DNA of 40,439 nucleotides from an uncultured Actinomycetes bacterium (lineage in GTDB: Bacteria > Actinomycetota > Thermoleophilia > RBG-16-64-13): NCBI GenBank assembly GCA_937148845.1, contig CAKZRW010000078.1:1-40439 (forward strand), given 5' to 3'. The notes under the pieces are model-generated. The model saw only the letters and a program-made list of their open reading frames with translations. It had not been told where the DNA came from and made no database searches. A program made the translations under genes and the position numbers. Shown one piece after another: positions 31,176 to 38,885 of this stretch. How positions within the stretch are numbered: the stretch's first letter is position 1; each line of letters begins with the position of its first letter.

Positions 31176-31538
31176 TCACCTCCTGGTCGGCTGGGGTGAC
31201 TGCCTGTCCGTGGAATCGGCCATGGTAGTCGAGGTACTGACTTCATTCGCACCCTCTGCTGCGGTCGTCGATGTGGGCACGAAGACCGCATTGGCAGTGC
31301 CGTCACGCAGAGAGGAGAGCGAAGGCAGCTGGACCGGTCGCACAAACACGATGATGCAGACGAGGACAGCGAGCAGGGCGCCGGCCACAGCGAGCAACCG
31401 CCGGTTCCGCTCGATCGAACCGAGCAGGGTAGCCAAGAAGAAGCCGCTCAGCAGAAAGAAGAGGACTATGCTCACCGAGCTTTTCACTCGCACAGCGTAC
31501 CAAAACTGGCGCGGCTTCGACACGCTCGTGGACAGCAC
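31176..31538 (-). CDS. Small two-helix membrane protein of unknown function upstream of purM
   Basis: 120 residues from a GTG at 31538; the start is uncertain, with other GTG codons within the first 25 codons. Two membrane helices, VSIVLFFLLSGFFLATLLGSI and LLAVAGALLAVLVCIIVFV, are joined by the short basic loop ERNRR. A C-terminal tail rich in Thr and Ser (PTSTTAAEGANEVSTSTTMAD) probably lies outside the membrane. No family was recognised. Its stop is eight bases before the purM start and it carries the purM ribosome site, so it belongs to the purine transcript. It is divergent from the riboswitch-controlled btuF. Confidence 0.6.
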   Translation of the reverse strand: MLSTSVSKPRQFWYAVRVKSSVSIVLFFLLSGFFLATLLGSIERNRRLLAVAGALLAVLVCIIVFVRPVQLPSLSSLRDGTANAVFVPTSTTAAEGANEVSTSTTMADSTDRQSPQPTRR

Positions 31539-31557
31539 CCCGGTTCGATGTTAGGAT
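31529..31557 (+). promoter_or_regulatory. Promoter of the btuFCD transcript
   Basis: TGGACA (31529-31534), a 17-base spacer and TAGGAT (31552-31557). Transcription would start about 31564, a few bases before the riboswitch. It overlaps the first codons of the divergent small membrane protein gene. Confidence 0.6.
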
Positions 31558-31569
31558 TTCCGTGCAAGA

Positions 31570-31740
31570 TTGGTGCCTCTACAGTTAGGCCGTGGCTGCC
31601 GGTTGGTGGGCTACGGCCGAGAGGGAAGCCGGTGAGAGGCCGGCGCGGTCCCGCCACTGTATCCGGACCTCAGGTCGCGAACAGCGGGTCGATTCGAGAC
31701 TAGCAAGGTCCGGGAGTCAGACACCTGCTGTAGAGGAGGA
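31570..31740 (+). promoter_or_regulatory. Cobalamin riboswitch upstream of btuFCD
   Basis: Contains GGAAGCCGGTGAGAGGCCGG, then GCGGTCCCGCCACTGTAT, and the 3' B12-box region GGAGTCAGACACCTGCTG, all hallmarks of the cobalamin (AdoCbl) riboswitch. The closing P1 stem is perfect: CCTCTACAG (31576-31584) with CTGTAGAGG (31728-31736). A leader of about 150 bases follows before the btuF ATG; it contains a CGCCCG/CGGGCG hairpin without T-tract, so control of translation or Rho-type termination is more likely than a classic intrinsic terminator. High cobalamin should reduce uptake gene expression. Confidence 0.95.
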
Positions 31741-31889
31741 GCAGACGCTTTCCGCGGAGAGAGCGAACTCCGCCCGATTTGCGGGCGCCACTCGGTTCGA
31801 CCCTATCGTGGTCCGGCCGGGGAGTAGCTGCACTGCTCTCCACCATCTTGCAGGTCGTGACCAACATAGTCGAACCGAAAGGAGTCCGT

Positions 31890-32915
31890 ATGCTCGGGCA
31901 GTGGACGCTACTCCGTAGTTCAAAGCAGTCACGTTCGCCACAGCCCCTTTGCTTTCTGCGCACGACCGCTGGTGTCATCTCCCTGTGGCTGGTACTCGCC
32001 CTCGCGCTGGTATTAGTAGCCGCGAGCAGCTTGGTACTGGCCGGGTGCGGCTCGGAAAAGGCTGAGACTTCCACCACCGCGGCCAGCCCCGGCTTCCCGG
32101 TCACAGTGACCGATGACAATGGGAAGACGGTCACCATCAGCGCTGAACCTCAGCGCATCGTCTCCACTGCCCCCGCCAGCACGGAAATGCTTTTCGCGCT
32201 GGGCGTGGGCGACCGTGTGGTCGGGGTGACCTCGCTGTGCGACTACCCACCTGAAGCGGCGGCTCTTCCCAAGGTGGGTGATTATCAGGCCAACACGGAA
32301 GCGATCATGGCTTTGAGTCCTGACCTGGTAGTAGGCTACTCCGGAAATGAAGAGGCCCTGGCCCCGGTGGAACAGGCGGGAGCAGCGGTCATCATCCTCA
32401 ACCCCGACTCGCTCGAGGGCATATATGCCAACATCCAGACAGTGGGAGCCGCCACGGGCAAGATTGCTGAGGCGACTGCCTTAGTGGACAAACTCAAGAG
32501 CGAGATAAAGCAGGTCACTGAGGCCGCAACCGCCACCGGGGAGTCACCCAAGGTGTTCTATGCGCTCGATAACACCCTGTGGACGGCCGGTCCCGGCTCT
32601 TTCGTGGATGAGCTCTTGACTGCGGTGCACGCCACCAATGTGGGCTCGATGCAGGGCACGAGTGGGCCCGCTCAGGCATACTATCAGTTCGCTCCGGAGC
32701 AACTCTTGGCGTCTGACCCAGATGTCATCCTCTTGCCGAACACCGCTTACAAGAGCATCGATGAGTTCGTCAAAGATCCCCGTTTCTCTCAGCTCAAGGC
32801 TGTGAAGGAGGGTCGAGTCATCTTGATCGATGACGTGGTCGTCACCCGACCCGGGCCACGTATCGCGGAAGGTCTCAAGAAGCTGCTGGAAGCGGTGCAT
32901 CCAGGAGCGCTCTAG
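31890..32915 (+). CDS. btuF: Cobalamin ABC transporter substrate-binding lipoprotein
   Basis: 341 residues. Signal peptide with lipobox LAGC (LVAASSLVLAGCGSEK), a short Thr/Ala linker, then a class III periplasmic binding domain: VTVTDDNGKTVTISAEPQRIV, TEMLFALGVGDRVVGVTSLCDYPPEA, MALSPDLVVGY, a long connecting helix (IAEATALVDKLKSEIKQV) and DPDVILLPN. The family also covers siderophore and heme binding proteins; the upstream cobalamin riboswitch and neighbouring cob genes make a corrinoid the likely ligand. The ATG at 31890 has AAAGGAG five bases upstream; the frame open from 31779 runs through the leader and is rejected. First gene of btuFCD. Confidence 0.93.
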   Translation: MLGQWTLLRSSKQSRSPQPLCFLRTTAGVISLWLVLALALVLVAASSLVLAGCGSEKAETSTTAASPGFPVTVTDDNGKTVTISAEPQRIVSTAPASTEMLFALGVGDRVVGVTSLCDYPPEAAALPKVGDYQANTEAIMALSPDLVVGYSGNEEALAPVEQAGAAVIILNPDSLEGIYANIQTVGAATGKIAEATALVDKLKSEIKQVTEAATATGESPKVFYALDNTLWTAGPGSFVDELLTAVHATNVGSMQGTSGPAQAYYQFAPEQLLASDPDVILLPNTAYKSIDEFVKDPRFSQLKAVKEGRVILIDDVVVTRPGPRIAEGLKKLLEAVHPGAL

Positions 32916-32956
32916 TCGTCCAGAGTCCGGCGCGGGAAAGAGGTAAGACATACCGC

Positions 32957-33961
32957 TTGGTCTTGACGGGGGTCTCGCTGGGTCTTCTAGGGGCCATCGT
33001 CTTGGCCGCCGTGACAGGAGCCGCCGGAATGTCCGTCAGGGAGAGCTTCGCTGCACTGGCCGGCCTTCTGTGGCATGGCTCGACCGCCAAGGGCGACTTT
33101 CCTGATTGGGCCCCCCGGCTATTACTTAACCTCCGCTTGCCCCGCATCGCTCTGGCTATCCTGACCGGGGCCGGCCTGTCCGTCGCCGGGGCTTCTTTCC
33201 AGGGGACTTTTCGCAACCCCCTGGCCGAACCTTATCTCCTGGGAGTCTCGGCCGGAGCAGCCCTGGGGGCGACTATTGCCATAATCTGGAAGCCGCTGTT
33301 CTCCTTGGGGATGTACACGGTGCCTCTTCTGGCCTTTGCGGGAGCTATCTTGGCCGCCTTTCTCGTCTACCGTTTGGCGACCTTCGCCGGCCATACCCAA
33401 AGCGCTTCCCTCCTCCTCTCTGGGGTGGCCGTAGGCTCCACCTTGACCGCTGTTCTTTCGTTCCTCATGGTGACCACCGAGCGGGACCTCCACACTGTGG
33501 TGGTGTGGCTCATGGGCGGTCTGGGAGCTGCCACCTGGCACAAGGTGTTCCTGGCCCTTCCCGTGGTCGCCGCCGGCTTCTCTTATATCGTCCTCAATGC
33601 CCAACGTATGAACCTGCTGCTGATGGGCGAAGACCGGGCGCGCGAACTTGGGGTCGACAGTCAGCGTACTCGCCGCAACATCATGGTAGCCGCCTCGGTC
33701 ACCACCGCGGCCGTCGTGGCCTTCTCCGGACTGATCGGTTTCATCGGTCTGATGGTGCCTCACATCATGCGCCTGTTGGTGGGGCCTGACCATCGTCGCC
33801 TGTTACCCGCTAGCGCGCTTTTCGGCGCTTTCCTCTTGCTGCTGGCTGACACCGTGGCTCGCACCGTGCTCGCCCCTCAGGAGATCCCTGTGGGCATCAT
33901 CACCGCCGCCACCGGGGGACCGTTCTTCCTCTACTTGTTGCGGTCGCGAAGAGGAGTCTAG
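32957..33961 (+). CDS. btuC: Cobalamin ABC transporter permease (FecCD family)
   Basis: 334 residues with about ten membrane helices. FecCD signatures are RLPRIALAILTGAGLSVAGASFQGTFRNPLAEPYLLGVSAGAALG (seen in consecutive pieces), VVVWLMGGLGAATW, ARELGVDSQRTRR, and GFIGLMVPHIMRLLVGPDHRRLLPASALFGA. Two copies form the inner membrane channel driven by the ATPase. The start is uncertain: TTG at 32957 with AAAGAGG rather far upstream is chosen because the first helix (LGLLGAIVLAAVTGAAG) would be lost with the ATG at 33029. One base separates its stop from the btuD start. Confidence 0.94.
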   Translation: MVLTGVSLGLLGAIVLAAVTGAAGMSVRESFAALAGLLWHGSTAKGDFPDWAPRLLLNLRLPRIALAILTGAGLSVAGASFQGTFRNPLAEPYLLGVSAGAALGATIAIIWKPLFSLGMYTVPLLAFAGAILAAFLVYRLATFAGHTQSASLLLSGVAVGSTLTAVLSFLMVTTERDLHTVVVWLMGGLGAATWHKVFLALPVVAAGFSYIVLNAQRMNLLLMGEDRARELGVDSQRTRRNIMVAASVTTAAVVAFSGLIGFIGLMVPHIMRLLVGPDHRRLLPASALFGAFLLLLADTVARTVLAPQEIPVGIITAATGGPFFLYLLRSRRGV

Positions 33962-33962
33962 G

Positions 33963-35363
33963 ATGGCATCTTCACCGGATTCACATCTTCCGGCCCCATT
34001 CTCCCCGCCCTCGGACAGGGAAACCGCGAGCCCGCTCATCTACGACCTTCGGGGAGTAGAGGTCGCCTTCGAAAACCGCCGGATCCTAGGCCCCTTGGAC
34101 CTCCAGATCAGAGCGGGAGACTTCCTCGGCATCCTGGGCCCCAATGGTTCCGGTAAGACCACCCTCCTCCGCACCCTTACCGGAGCCCTCCGGCCCAGTC
34201 GGGGAGATGTCCGGTTGCTCGCACGACCCGCGGCCGACTATCACCCTTTGGAAATGGCTCGCTTGGTAGGGGTCGTCCCTCAGCAATTCAGTCTGGACTT
34301 CGGCTTCACGGTGGCTGAGATGGTGGCGATGGGACGCTATGCGCAGGGAGGACACGGGCTCGCTTTCCGGCCCAAGCTTCGCGGGCTCCCCGCGGCCTCG
34401 CCCGGGCTCCTCCGCGGGGAGCCGCGGACTGCCTCTTTGCGCGATGACGAGGTGGTGGCAGAGGTCTTGAGCAAGACCGGGCTTACGGCCTTGACCTCGC
34501 GGCCGGTGACAAGACTTTCCGGGGGCGAAAGGCAGCGGGCTTTGATTGCCCAGACCTTGGCTCAGGATACGCCCGTCCTGCTACTAGACGAACCGCTCAA
34601 CAACCTCGACCTGAACCATCAGCTCGAGATCATGCAGCTGCTCAGCAGTCTGCACGAGGCAGGCCGGACGATCGCGGTGATACTCCACGACCTGAACATG
34701 GCGGCCCAGTATTGTGACCGGCTGGTCCTGCTGGAGGAGGGGCGCGTGGCCGCCGAGGGCACTCCGCAGACCGTCCTCGACCCGCGTCTGATCCTGGAAG
34801 TGTTCAAGGTACGAGTGACGGTCCATCACCATGGCGCTCGTCCGTATCTCACCCCGGTCTGGTCCCGGGATCAACGTCTGCCCTCCGACCGAGCCGCTCC
34901 CCGGGTCCACGTTGTTGCCGGCGGGGGAGCCGCTACGCCCCTGATAGAGGAGTTGGTTGCCCGCGGCTTTGCCCCCAGCCTGGGCGTAGTAAGCGTCTTC
35001 GATACCGATTACCTCACTGCCGAGCGTTACGAGTTGGAGGTGGTATCCGCTCCCCCCTTCCAAGCCTTTCCGATTGATGCCATCCAGCAGATGGAAACGC
35101 TGCTTGAAGAGAGCGAGGCCTTAGTGGTAGCCCCGGTCTTCTTCGGCAGTGGGAACCTGGAGCTGCTCCATCTTGCTCTACGAGCTCTGGAGCAAGGACA
35201 TCCCGTTGTGTTCTTGGACCCGGACTCCTGCGCCCAGCGTGACCTGGCCGGCGGCGAGGCACTAGCTTTGACCCAGGCGGCCCTTGCCCGCGGGGCAAGG
35301 GCCGCCCCCACCGTCGACGAGGTGGTGCGGCTTCTCGATCAACTCGTTGCCGGAAGAGCGTAG
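33963..35363 (+). CDS. btuD: Cobalamin ABC transporter ATPase with extra C-terminal domain
   Basis: 466 residues, against about 250-270 for a plain ATPase. Walker A GPNGSGKT at 59-66, Q-loop in VVPQQ, signature LSGGERQR at 185-192, Walker B VLLLDEP at 205-211 and the switch His242 in LHD. An insert of about 30 residues (131-160) precedes the signature. From about residue 300 a separate Rossmann-like domain begins (RVHVVAGGGAATPLIEEL, LGVVSVFDTDY, VVAPVFFGSGNLELL, VVFLDPDSCAQRDLAGG), perhaps a regulatory or ligand-sensing unit as in some archaeal and bacterial cobalamin transporters. The insert and the C-terminal end each coincide with a perfect DNA hairpin (34384-34423 and 35276-35306). Convergent with cobS 70 bases on. 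Confidence 0.93.
   Translation: MASSPDSHLPAPFSPPSDRETASPLIYDLRGVEVAFENRRILGPLDLQIRAGDFLGILGPNGSGKTTLLRTLTGALRPSRGDVRLLARPAADYHPLEMARLVGVVPQQFSLDFGFTVAEMVAMGRYAQGGHGLAFRPKLRGLPAASPGLLRGEPRTASLRDDEVVAEVLSKTGLTALTSRPVTRLSGGERQRALIAQTLAQDTPVLLLDEPLNNLDLNHQLEIMQLLSSLHEAGRTIAVILHDLNMAAQYCDRLVLLEEGRVAAEGTPQTVLDPRLILEVFKVRVTVHHHGARPYLTPVWSRDQRLPSDRAAPRVHVVAGGGAATPLIEELVARGFAPSLGVVSVFDTDYLTAERYELEVVSAPPFQAFPIDAIQQMETLLEESEALVVAPVFFGSGNLELLHLALRALEQGHPVVFLDPDSCAQRDLAGGEALALTQAALARGARAAPTVDEVVRLLDQLVAGRA
34384..34423. repeat. Inverted repeat inside btuD insert
   Basis: GGCTCCCCGCGG (34384-34395) and CCGCGGGGAGCC (34412-34423), a perfect 12-bp stem with a 16-base loop, located within the extra 30 codons between the Q-loop and the signature motif. 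The frame is kept. Confidence 0.75.
35276..35306. repeat. Inverted repeat near the btuD 3' end
   Basis: GGCGGCCCTTGCCC (35276-35289) and its exact complement (35293-35306), 14 bp with a three-base loop, encoding AALARGARAAP. It is 57 bases before the stop and may also act as an early transcription or mRNA-stability element. Confidence 0.75.
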
Positions 35364-35432
35364 CCGGGCGATTCCGGCCGCTCTCGGCGCACCTGAGGCT
35401 GACCCCGCAGAAGGGGGCCGAGTTCCCTGGTG

Positions 35433-36185
35433 TCACCCGAGCGCAGCCCCCAAGAAAGGTAGGATCTCTATCAGCTCGCTGGTAGCCCCCAAGGTGTCGC
35501 CGGTGTAGCCCCCCAGGCGGCGTTTCACGTGCCAGGCCAGAAGCACCGTCGATGCTATGGCTGCCCCCGCGGTCACCAGACCTCGATACGACAATAAGAA
35601 CCAGCCGGGCAGGAACATACTAAGAAGCGGCCAGACCGTCCATAAACGGGTCCGCCGGCCTCCCGCGAGAAACACACTCGCCAGCCCCCCGCTCGTCCGC
35701 GCATACGGAAACCAGGCCATGACGAGTAACACGGCCGCACGCCCCAGAATGGGAGCAAGGAGCACCGCCCGCCAACGCAGATCCCCTCCGCTCGCGCTGA
35801 GCAGTCCCACCTTGAGGAGAAGCACCCCGGTCACGGCCACCACGCCCATGGTACCGATGCGACTGTCCCGCATTATCTCCAGCATTCGCTCCCGCGGCCT
35901 GGCGCTAAGCAGTCCGTCAGCAGTGTCGGCCAGCCCGTCCATGTGGAGCCCGGCAGAAGCCGCCACCAGCAAGAGGACTACTACCGCGCTCGCCGGCAGA
36001 GGGGACAGCACGTGGTCAAGGCCGTAGGTCGCCGCCGCTGCCCCTCCTCCAATGAGCGCCCCCACCACCGGGAAGAAAGGAGTCGCCTGTCTCAGCCCGC
36101 CTTCTCCGCCGCACCAGCCAGCCGGTATTCGCAAGGGGGTAAGAAAGGCCAGCGCAGAGAAGAACCCTCTCAGAACCTTAACCAT
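35433..36185 (-). CDS. cobS: Adenosylcobinamide-GDP ribazoletransferase (cobalamin synthase)
   Basis: 250 residues, an integral membrane enzyme that joins GDP-cobinamide with alpha-ribazole(-phosphate) to give cobalamin (phosphate). Typical motifs: FFSALAFLTPLRIP at the N-terminus, FFPVVGALIGG, HMDGLADTADGLLSARPRERMLEIMRDSRIGTMG (metal-binding Asp residues, in pieces), and GGYTGDTLGATSELIEI near the C-terminus. About six to seven membrane helices. The ATG at 36185 shares a base with the cobU stop (TAATG), so translation is coupled. Last gene of the cobT-cobC-cobU-cobS operon. Confidence 0.97.
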   Translation of the reverse strand: MVKVLRGFFSALAFLTPLRIPAGWCGGEGGLRQATPFFPVVGALIGGGAAAATYGLDHVLSPLPASAVVVLLLVAASAGLHMDGLADTADGLLSARPRERMLEIMRDSRIGTMGVVAVTGVLLLKVGLLSASGGDLRWRAVLLAPILGRAAVLLVMAWFPYARTSGGLASVFLAGGRRTRLWTVWPLLSMFLPGWFLLSYRGLVTAGAAIASTVLLAWHVKRRLGGYTGDTLGATSELIEILPFLGAALG

Positions 36186-36793
36186 TACTCACTCGGATCC
36201 AGCACGGTGCCCGGACTGCCCACGAGGTCCCCTTCATCTTTGAGTACCAGAGGCAGACCCGAGATCATGAAGACTACGGCGTCGGCTGCAGCCGCCATGA
36301 CCTGGTTGCAGCGGCCCAGCAGATCGCGGTACAGCCGAGTGAGTGGGTCACCAGGGATGATGCCGAGTCCGACCTCATTGGTAACAAGGATCACCAGACC
36401 TTCCCGGCAACGACAGGCCTCCACGATCTCCGTGCAGGCCGCCCTGATATCGTCTTCGGTCGGAAGCGTGGGCGATCCCGTCGCTGCCGGCCCCCCTCGC
36501 TGGGCCTGCCACAGAAGATTGTTGACCCACATGGTAAGGCAATCTACCACCACGGTGCCTGGGCTGGGACAATCTCGGATCGCGCGGGCGAGAAAGAGCG
36601 GTTCCTCCCAGGTCATCCATCCCGCCCGGGCACGAGAAGCGCGGTGAGCGGCGATGCGAGCCTTCATCTCCTCATCTAGGGGAAGAGCGGTGGCCAGGTA
36701 GATCCGGGTTCCTGGCCGACGCTCCGCAAGCCGCTCGGCGTAGGAACTCTTTCCGCTGCGGCCTCCACCGGTCAGGAGAACGATCTTCGCCAC
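36185..36793 (-). CDS. cobU: Adenosylcobinamide kinase / adenosylcobinamide-phosphate guanylyltransferase
   Basis: 202 residues from GTG at 36793. It phosphorylates adenosylcobinamide and transfers GMP to give AdoCbi-GDP. P-loop LTGGGRSGKSSYAE at the N-terminus, the region IAAHRASRARAGWMTWEEP with the His that is guanylylated in CobU, VVVDCLTMWVNNLL, and TNEVGLGIIPGDPLTRLYRDLLGRCNQ. The frame extends to 36865 in a Gly/Lys/Arg-rich stretch that lies within the cobC 3' end; GTG at 36793 preceded by AAAGGG fits the family start. It overlaps cobC by 22 bases. Confidence 0.96.
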   Translation of the reverse strand: MAKIVLLTGGGRSGKSSYAERLAERRPGTRIYLATALPLDEEMKARIAAHRASRARAGWMTWEEPLFLARAIRDCPSPGTVVVDCLTMWVNNLLWQAQRGGPAATGSPTLPTEDDIRAACTEIVEACRCREGLVILVTNEVGLGIIPGDPLTRLYRDLLGRCNQVMAAAADAVVFMISGLPLVLKDEGDLVGSPGTVLDPSE

Positions 36794-37479
36794 ACCCAAC
36801 CCTTTCCCATCCCCTTTCCTTCCCCGACCGTGCGTAGACCCGAGAGTACGCCCCTTTCTCCCCAAAGCCGCAAGGTGGTGACCGAGGCCGGAGCGATATC
36901 GAACACCAAGTAGTGCTTCAGAGGAATCCCCAAGAAGTGGCAGACGAGAGTGCGGATCACGCCACCGTGGCTGAAGACCAGTAGGTGGGAGTGGTCAGCG
37001 GCAGCCAGTCGCCCGGCCACGCGGCCGACCCGTTCCAGAAAAGCAGCCAGCGTCTCTCCACCGGGAAAGGCGAAGTCGGGACGGAACTCCGACCAGGCTG
37101 CGATCTCTTTGGGATGACCGACCTCCAGCTCCCCGAACGAACGCAGCTCCCACTCCCCGAAATCGATCTCCGCAAGGTCGGCGTCCAACGCGACCTCAAT
37201 ATCTAGCTCAGGTGGAGGTTTACTGTTTCGAGGATCGTTCTCTGCCCAGCCGAGAGCAAGGCTGGCCGTCTCCCGAGCCCGTAGTAGCGGGCTACACATC
37301 ACGGCAAGGGAATCCGCCCCCAGCACCTCGCGCAACACAGGCCGCAATGCCACCGACTGCCGCCGTCCGTTCTCCGACAGTCCCAGGTCGGTCCGTCCGA
37401 CCAACAGTCCAGGTTGGGAGCCAAGGACCTCCCCGTGCCGCACCAGATAGACCGTCTTCTCCCGCTGCTCCTTGCTCAT
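36772..37479 (-). CDS. cobC: Histidine phosphatase family protein, probable alpha-ribazole phosphatase
   Basis: 235 residues. The catalytic YLVRHGEV is near the N-terminus, then GLSENGRRQS, CSPLLRARETA, DADLAEIDFGEWE with the acid residue, and FSHGGVIRTLV with the second His. This is the phosphoglycerate-mutase-like fold shared by many phosphatases. Its place between cobT and cobU supports alpha-ribazole-5'-phosphate (or cobalamin-5'-phosphate) dephosphorylation in the nucleotide loop pathway. The gene symbol rests on context; family alone would not separate it from other histidine phosphatases. The C-terminal 20 residues are Gly/Lys/Trp-rich and lie over the cobU start. Confidence 0.87.
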   Translation of the reverse strand: MSKEQREKTVYLVRHGEVLGSQPGLLVGRTDLGLSENGRRQSVALRPVLREVLGADSLAVMCSPLLRARETASLALGWAENDPRNSKPPPELDIEVALDADLAEIDFGEWELRSFGELEVGHPKEIAAWSEFRPDFAFPGGETLAAFLERVGRVAGRLAAADHSHLLVFSHGGVIRTLVCHFLGIPLKHYLVFDIAPASVTTLRLWGERGVLSGLRTVGEGKGMGKGWVWRRSFS

Positions 37480-37518
37480 CCTTGGTAAGACCGTGCCTTG
37501 CCCTACGCCTCCGGGTGC

Positions 37519-38580
37519 TCACTCTAGTCGGTTCGCCACGCCTGCGCTCTCGAAGGTGGCCATCTCGGCCAGAGTCTTGACCGCTGCCTCCAAGATCGAC
37601 ATGGCCAAGGCCGCTCCCGTGCCTTCTCCTAGCCTCATCCCTAGATCGAAGAGTGGGACCAGGCCTAGTTCGTCCAATACTACTTGGTGGCCGGGCTCCG
37701 CCGACAGATGGCTGGGGAGAAGGTAAGCGGCGGCCGCCGGGCACACGCGGACCGCAGCCAGAGCCGCCGCCCCAGAGATGAAACCGTCCATGATTACCGG
37801 GGTCCTGGCGGCGGCTGCCCCCAAGATGACCCCTGCCAGGGCGGCGATCTCAAGGCCTCCGACCTTGGCCAGCACGTCGACCGGATCGTCCGCCCGCGGC
37901 CGATTGACAGCCAGTGCTCGTTCTACCACGGCCACTTTGCGAGCAAGTGCTTCTATAGCAATACCGGTTCCCCGTCCTGTCACTTCCGCGGCCGGCCGCC
38001 CGGTGAGGGCAGCGATCACAGCAGCGGCGGCTGTGGTGTTGCCGATGCCCATCTCTCCGGTGGCGAACATGGAGATCCCCTCGCTCACCAGCTCCTCTAC
38101 CAGGTCGAGCCCGACCGCGATGGCCCGCAGCGCCTCCTCCCGGCTCATGGCCGGCCCTTCTGCCATGTTGGCCGTGCCCAGGCGGACCTTACGATGACGT
38201 ATCCCCTTGAGCGCGGACAAGTCGGCGTTCACCCCCACATCGGTCACCACCACCCGCGCTCCCACGTGCCGCGCGATCGCGTTGATGGCGGCTCCCCCCG
38301 CCGCGAAATTGGCTACCATGGCCGGGGTGACCTCGGCCGGATAGGCACTCACACCTTCAGCGGTCACCCCATGATCAGCGGCCATCACCGTGACTGCCTT
38401 TCCGGGAAAAGCCGGGATCGCATTACCGGTGATGCCAGCCAACAATACTGACAGGTCCTCTAACCTGCCCAGAGACCCAGTGGGCTTGGTGAGCTGGTCC
38501 TGCCGAAGACGCGCCTCCGCCATGGCCTGTTCATCCAGGGGCATGATGCGGCTACACACACGGTCGAGATGAGCGTCCAA
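37519..38580 (-). CDS. cobT: Nicotinate-nucleotide--dimethylbenzimidazole phosphoribosyltransferase
   Basis: 353 residues, standard length. It makes alpha-ribazole-phosphate from the lower-ligand base and nicotinate mononucleotide. Motifs: LTKPTGSLGRLEDL, VMAADHGVTAEGVSAYP, MVANFAAGGAAINAIAR, FATGEMGIGNTTAAAA, and LFDLGMRLGEGTGAALAM with the catalytic Glu. Start codon TTG at 38580, preceded by GGAGG at seven to eight bases. First gene of the cob operon, following the riboswitch at 38697-38840 with a 116-base platform between. No cobD or de novo ring genes are in the window, which points to salvage. Confidence 0.97.
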   Translation of the reverse strand: MDAHLDRVCSRIMPLDEQAMAEARLRQDQLTKPTGSLGRLEDLSVLLAGITGNAIPAFPGKAVTVMAADHGVTAEGVSAYPAEVTPAMVANFAAGGAAINAIARHVGARVVVTDVGVNADLSALKGIRHRKVRLGTANMAEGPAMSREEALRAIAVGLDLVEELVSEGISMFATGEMGIGNTTAAAAVIAALTGRPAAEVTGRGTGIAIEALARKVAVVERALAVNRPRADDPVDVLAKVGGLEIAALAGVILGAAAARTPVIMDGFISGAAALAAVRVCPAAAAYLLPSHLSAEPGHQVVLDELGLVPLFDLGMRLGEGTGAALAMSILEAAVKTLAEMATFESAGVANRLE

Positions 38581-38696
38581 ACCGGTCCCTCCTCAGTGCT
38601 CGTAGGTTGACGACTTGGCCGAACCCCGGCACCGAGGACCACTGGAAGTATTGCGAGTGATCACCACTTCAGCCCTCCCGCGAGGCTCAGCAGCAA

Positions 38697-38840
38697 CCTC
38701 AGGGCGCGGTATCCTGGCTTCCGCCTCTTCCTAACAGCTGCGCCTTCCCGCCCCAGGGGCAGTGGCAAAGAGCAGCCTTCGTCCGCGGTCACAGTTGCGG
38801 GGCAGTCCCGGATTCTCACCGGGTTCCCAGCGACCTGAGG
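38697..38840 (-). promoter_or_regulatory. Cobalamin riboswitch upstream of cobTCUS
   Basis: On the minus strand: GGGAACCCGGTGAGAATCCG, then GACTGCCCCGCAACTGTG, a GCCACTG segment and the B12 box GGAAGCCAGGATACCG, all in the canonical order. P1 closes with CCTCAGG (38840-38834) and CCTGAGG (38703-38697). The platform downstream has possible alternative pairings with GAGG/CCTC segments but no T-tract terminator. Adenosylcobalamin binding should lower expression of the salvage genes. Confidence 0.95.
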
Positions 38841-38852
38841 AACAACCCGGCC

Positions 38853-38881
38853 ATGGTAACCCGGGAGGCGCACCCCGTCAA
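38853..38881 (-). promoter_or_regulatory. Promoter of the cobTCUS riboswitch transcript
   Basis: Minus-strand TTGACG (38881-38876), 17 bases, TACCAT (38858-38853). It begins five bases after the purF stop at 38886, and the start site near 38846 is just ahead of the riboswitch P1. Confidence 0.65.
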
Positions 38882-38885
38882 TGCG

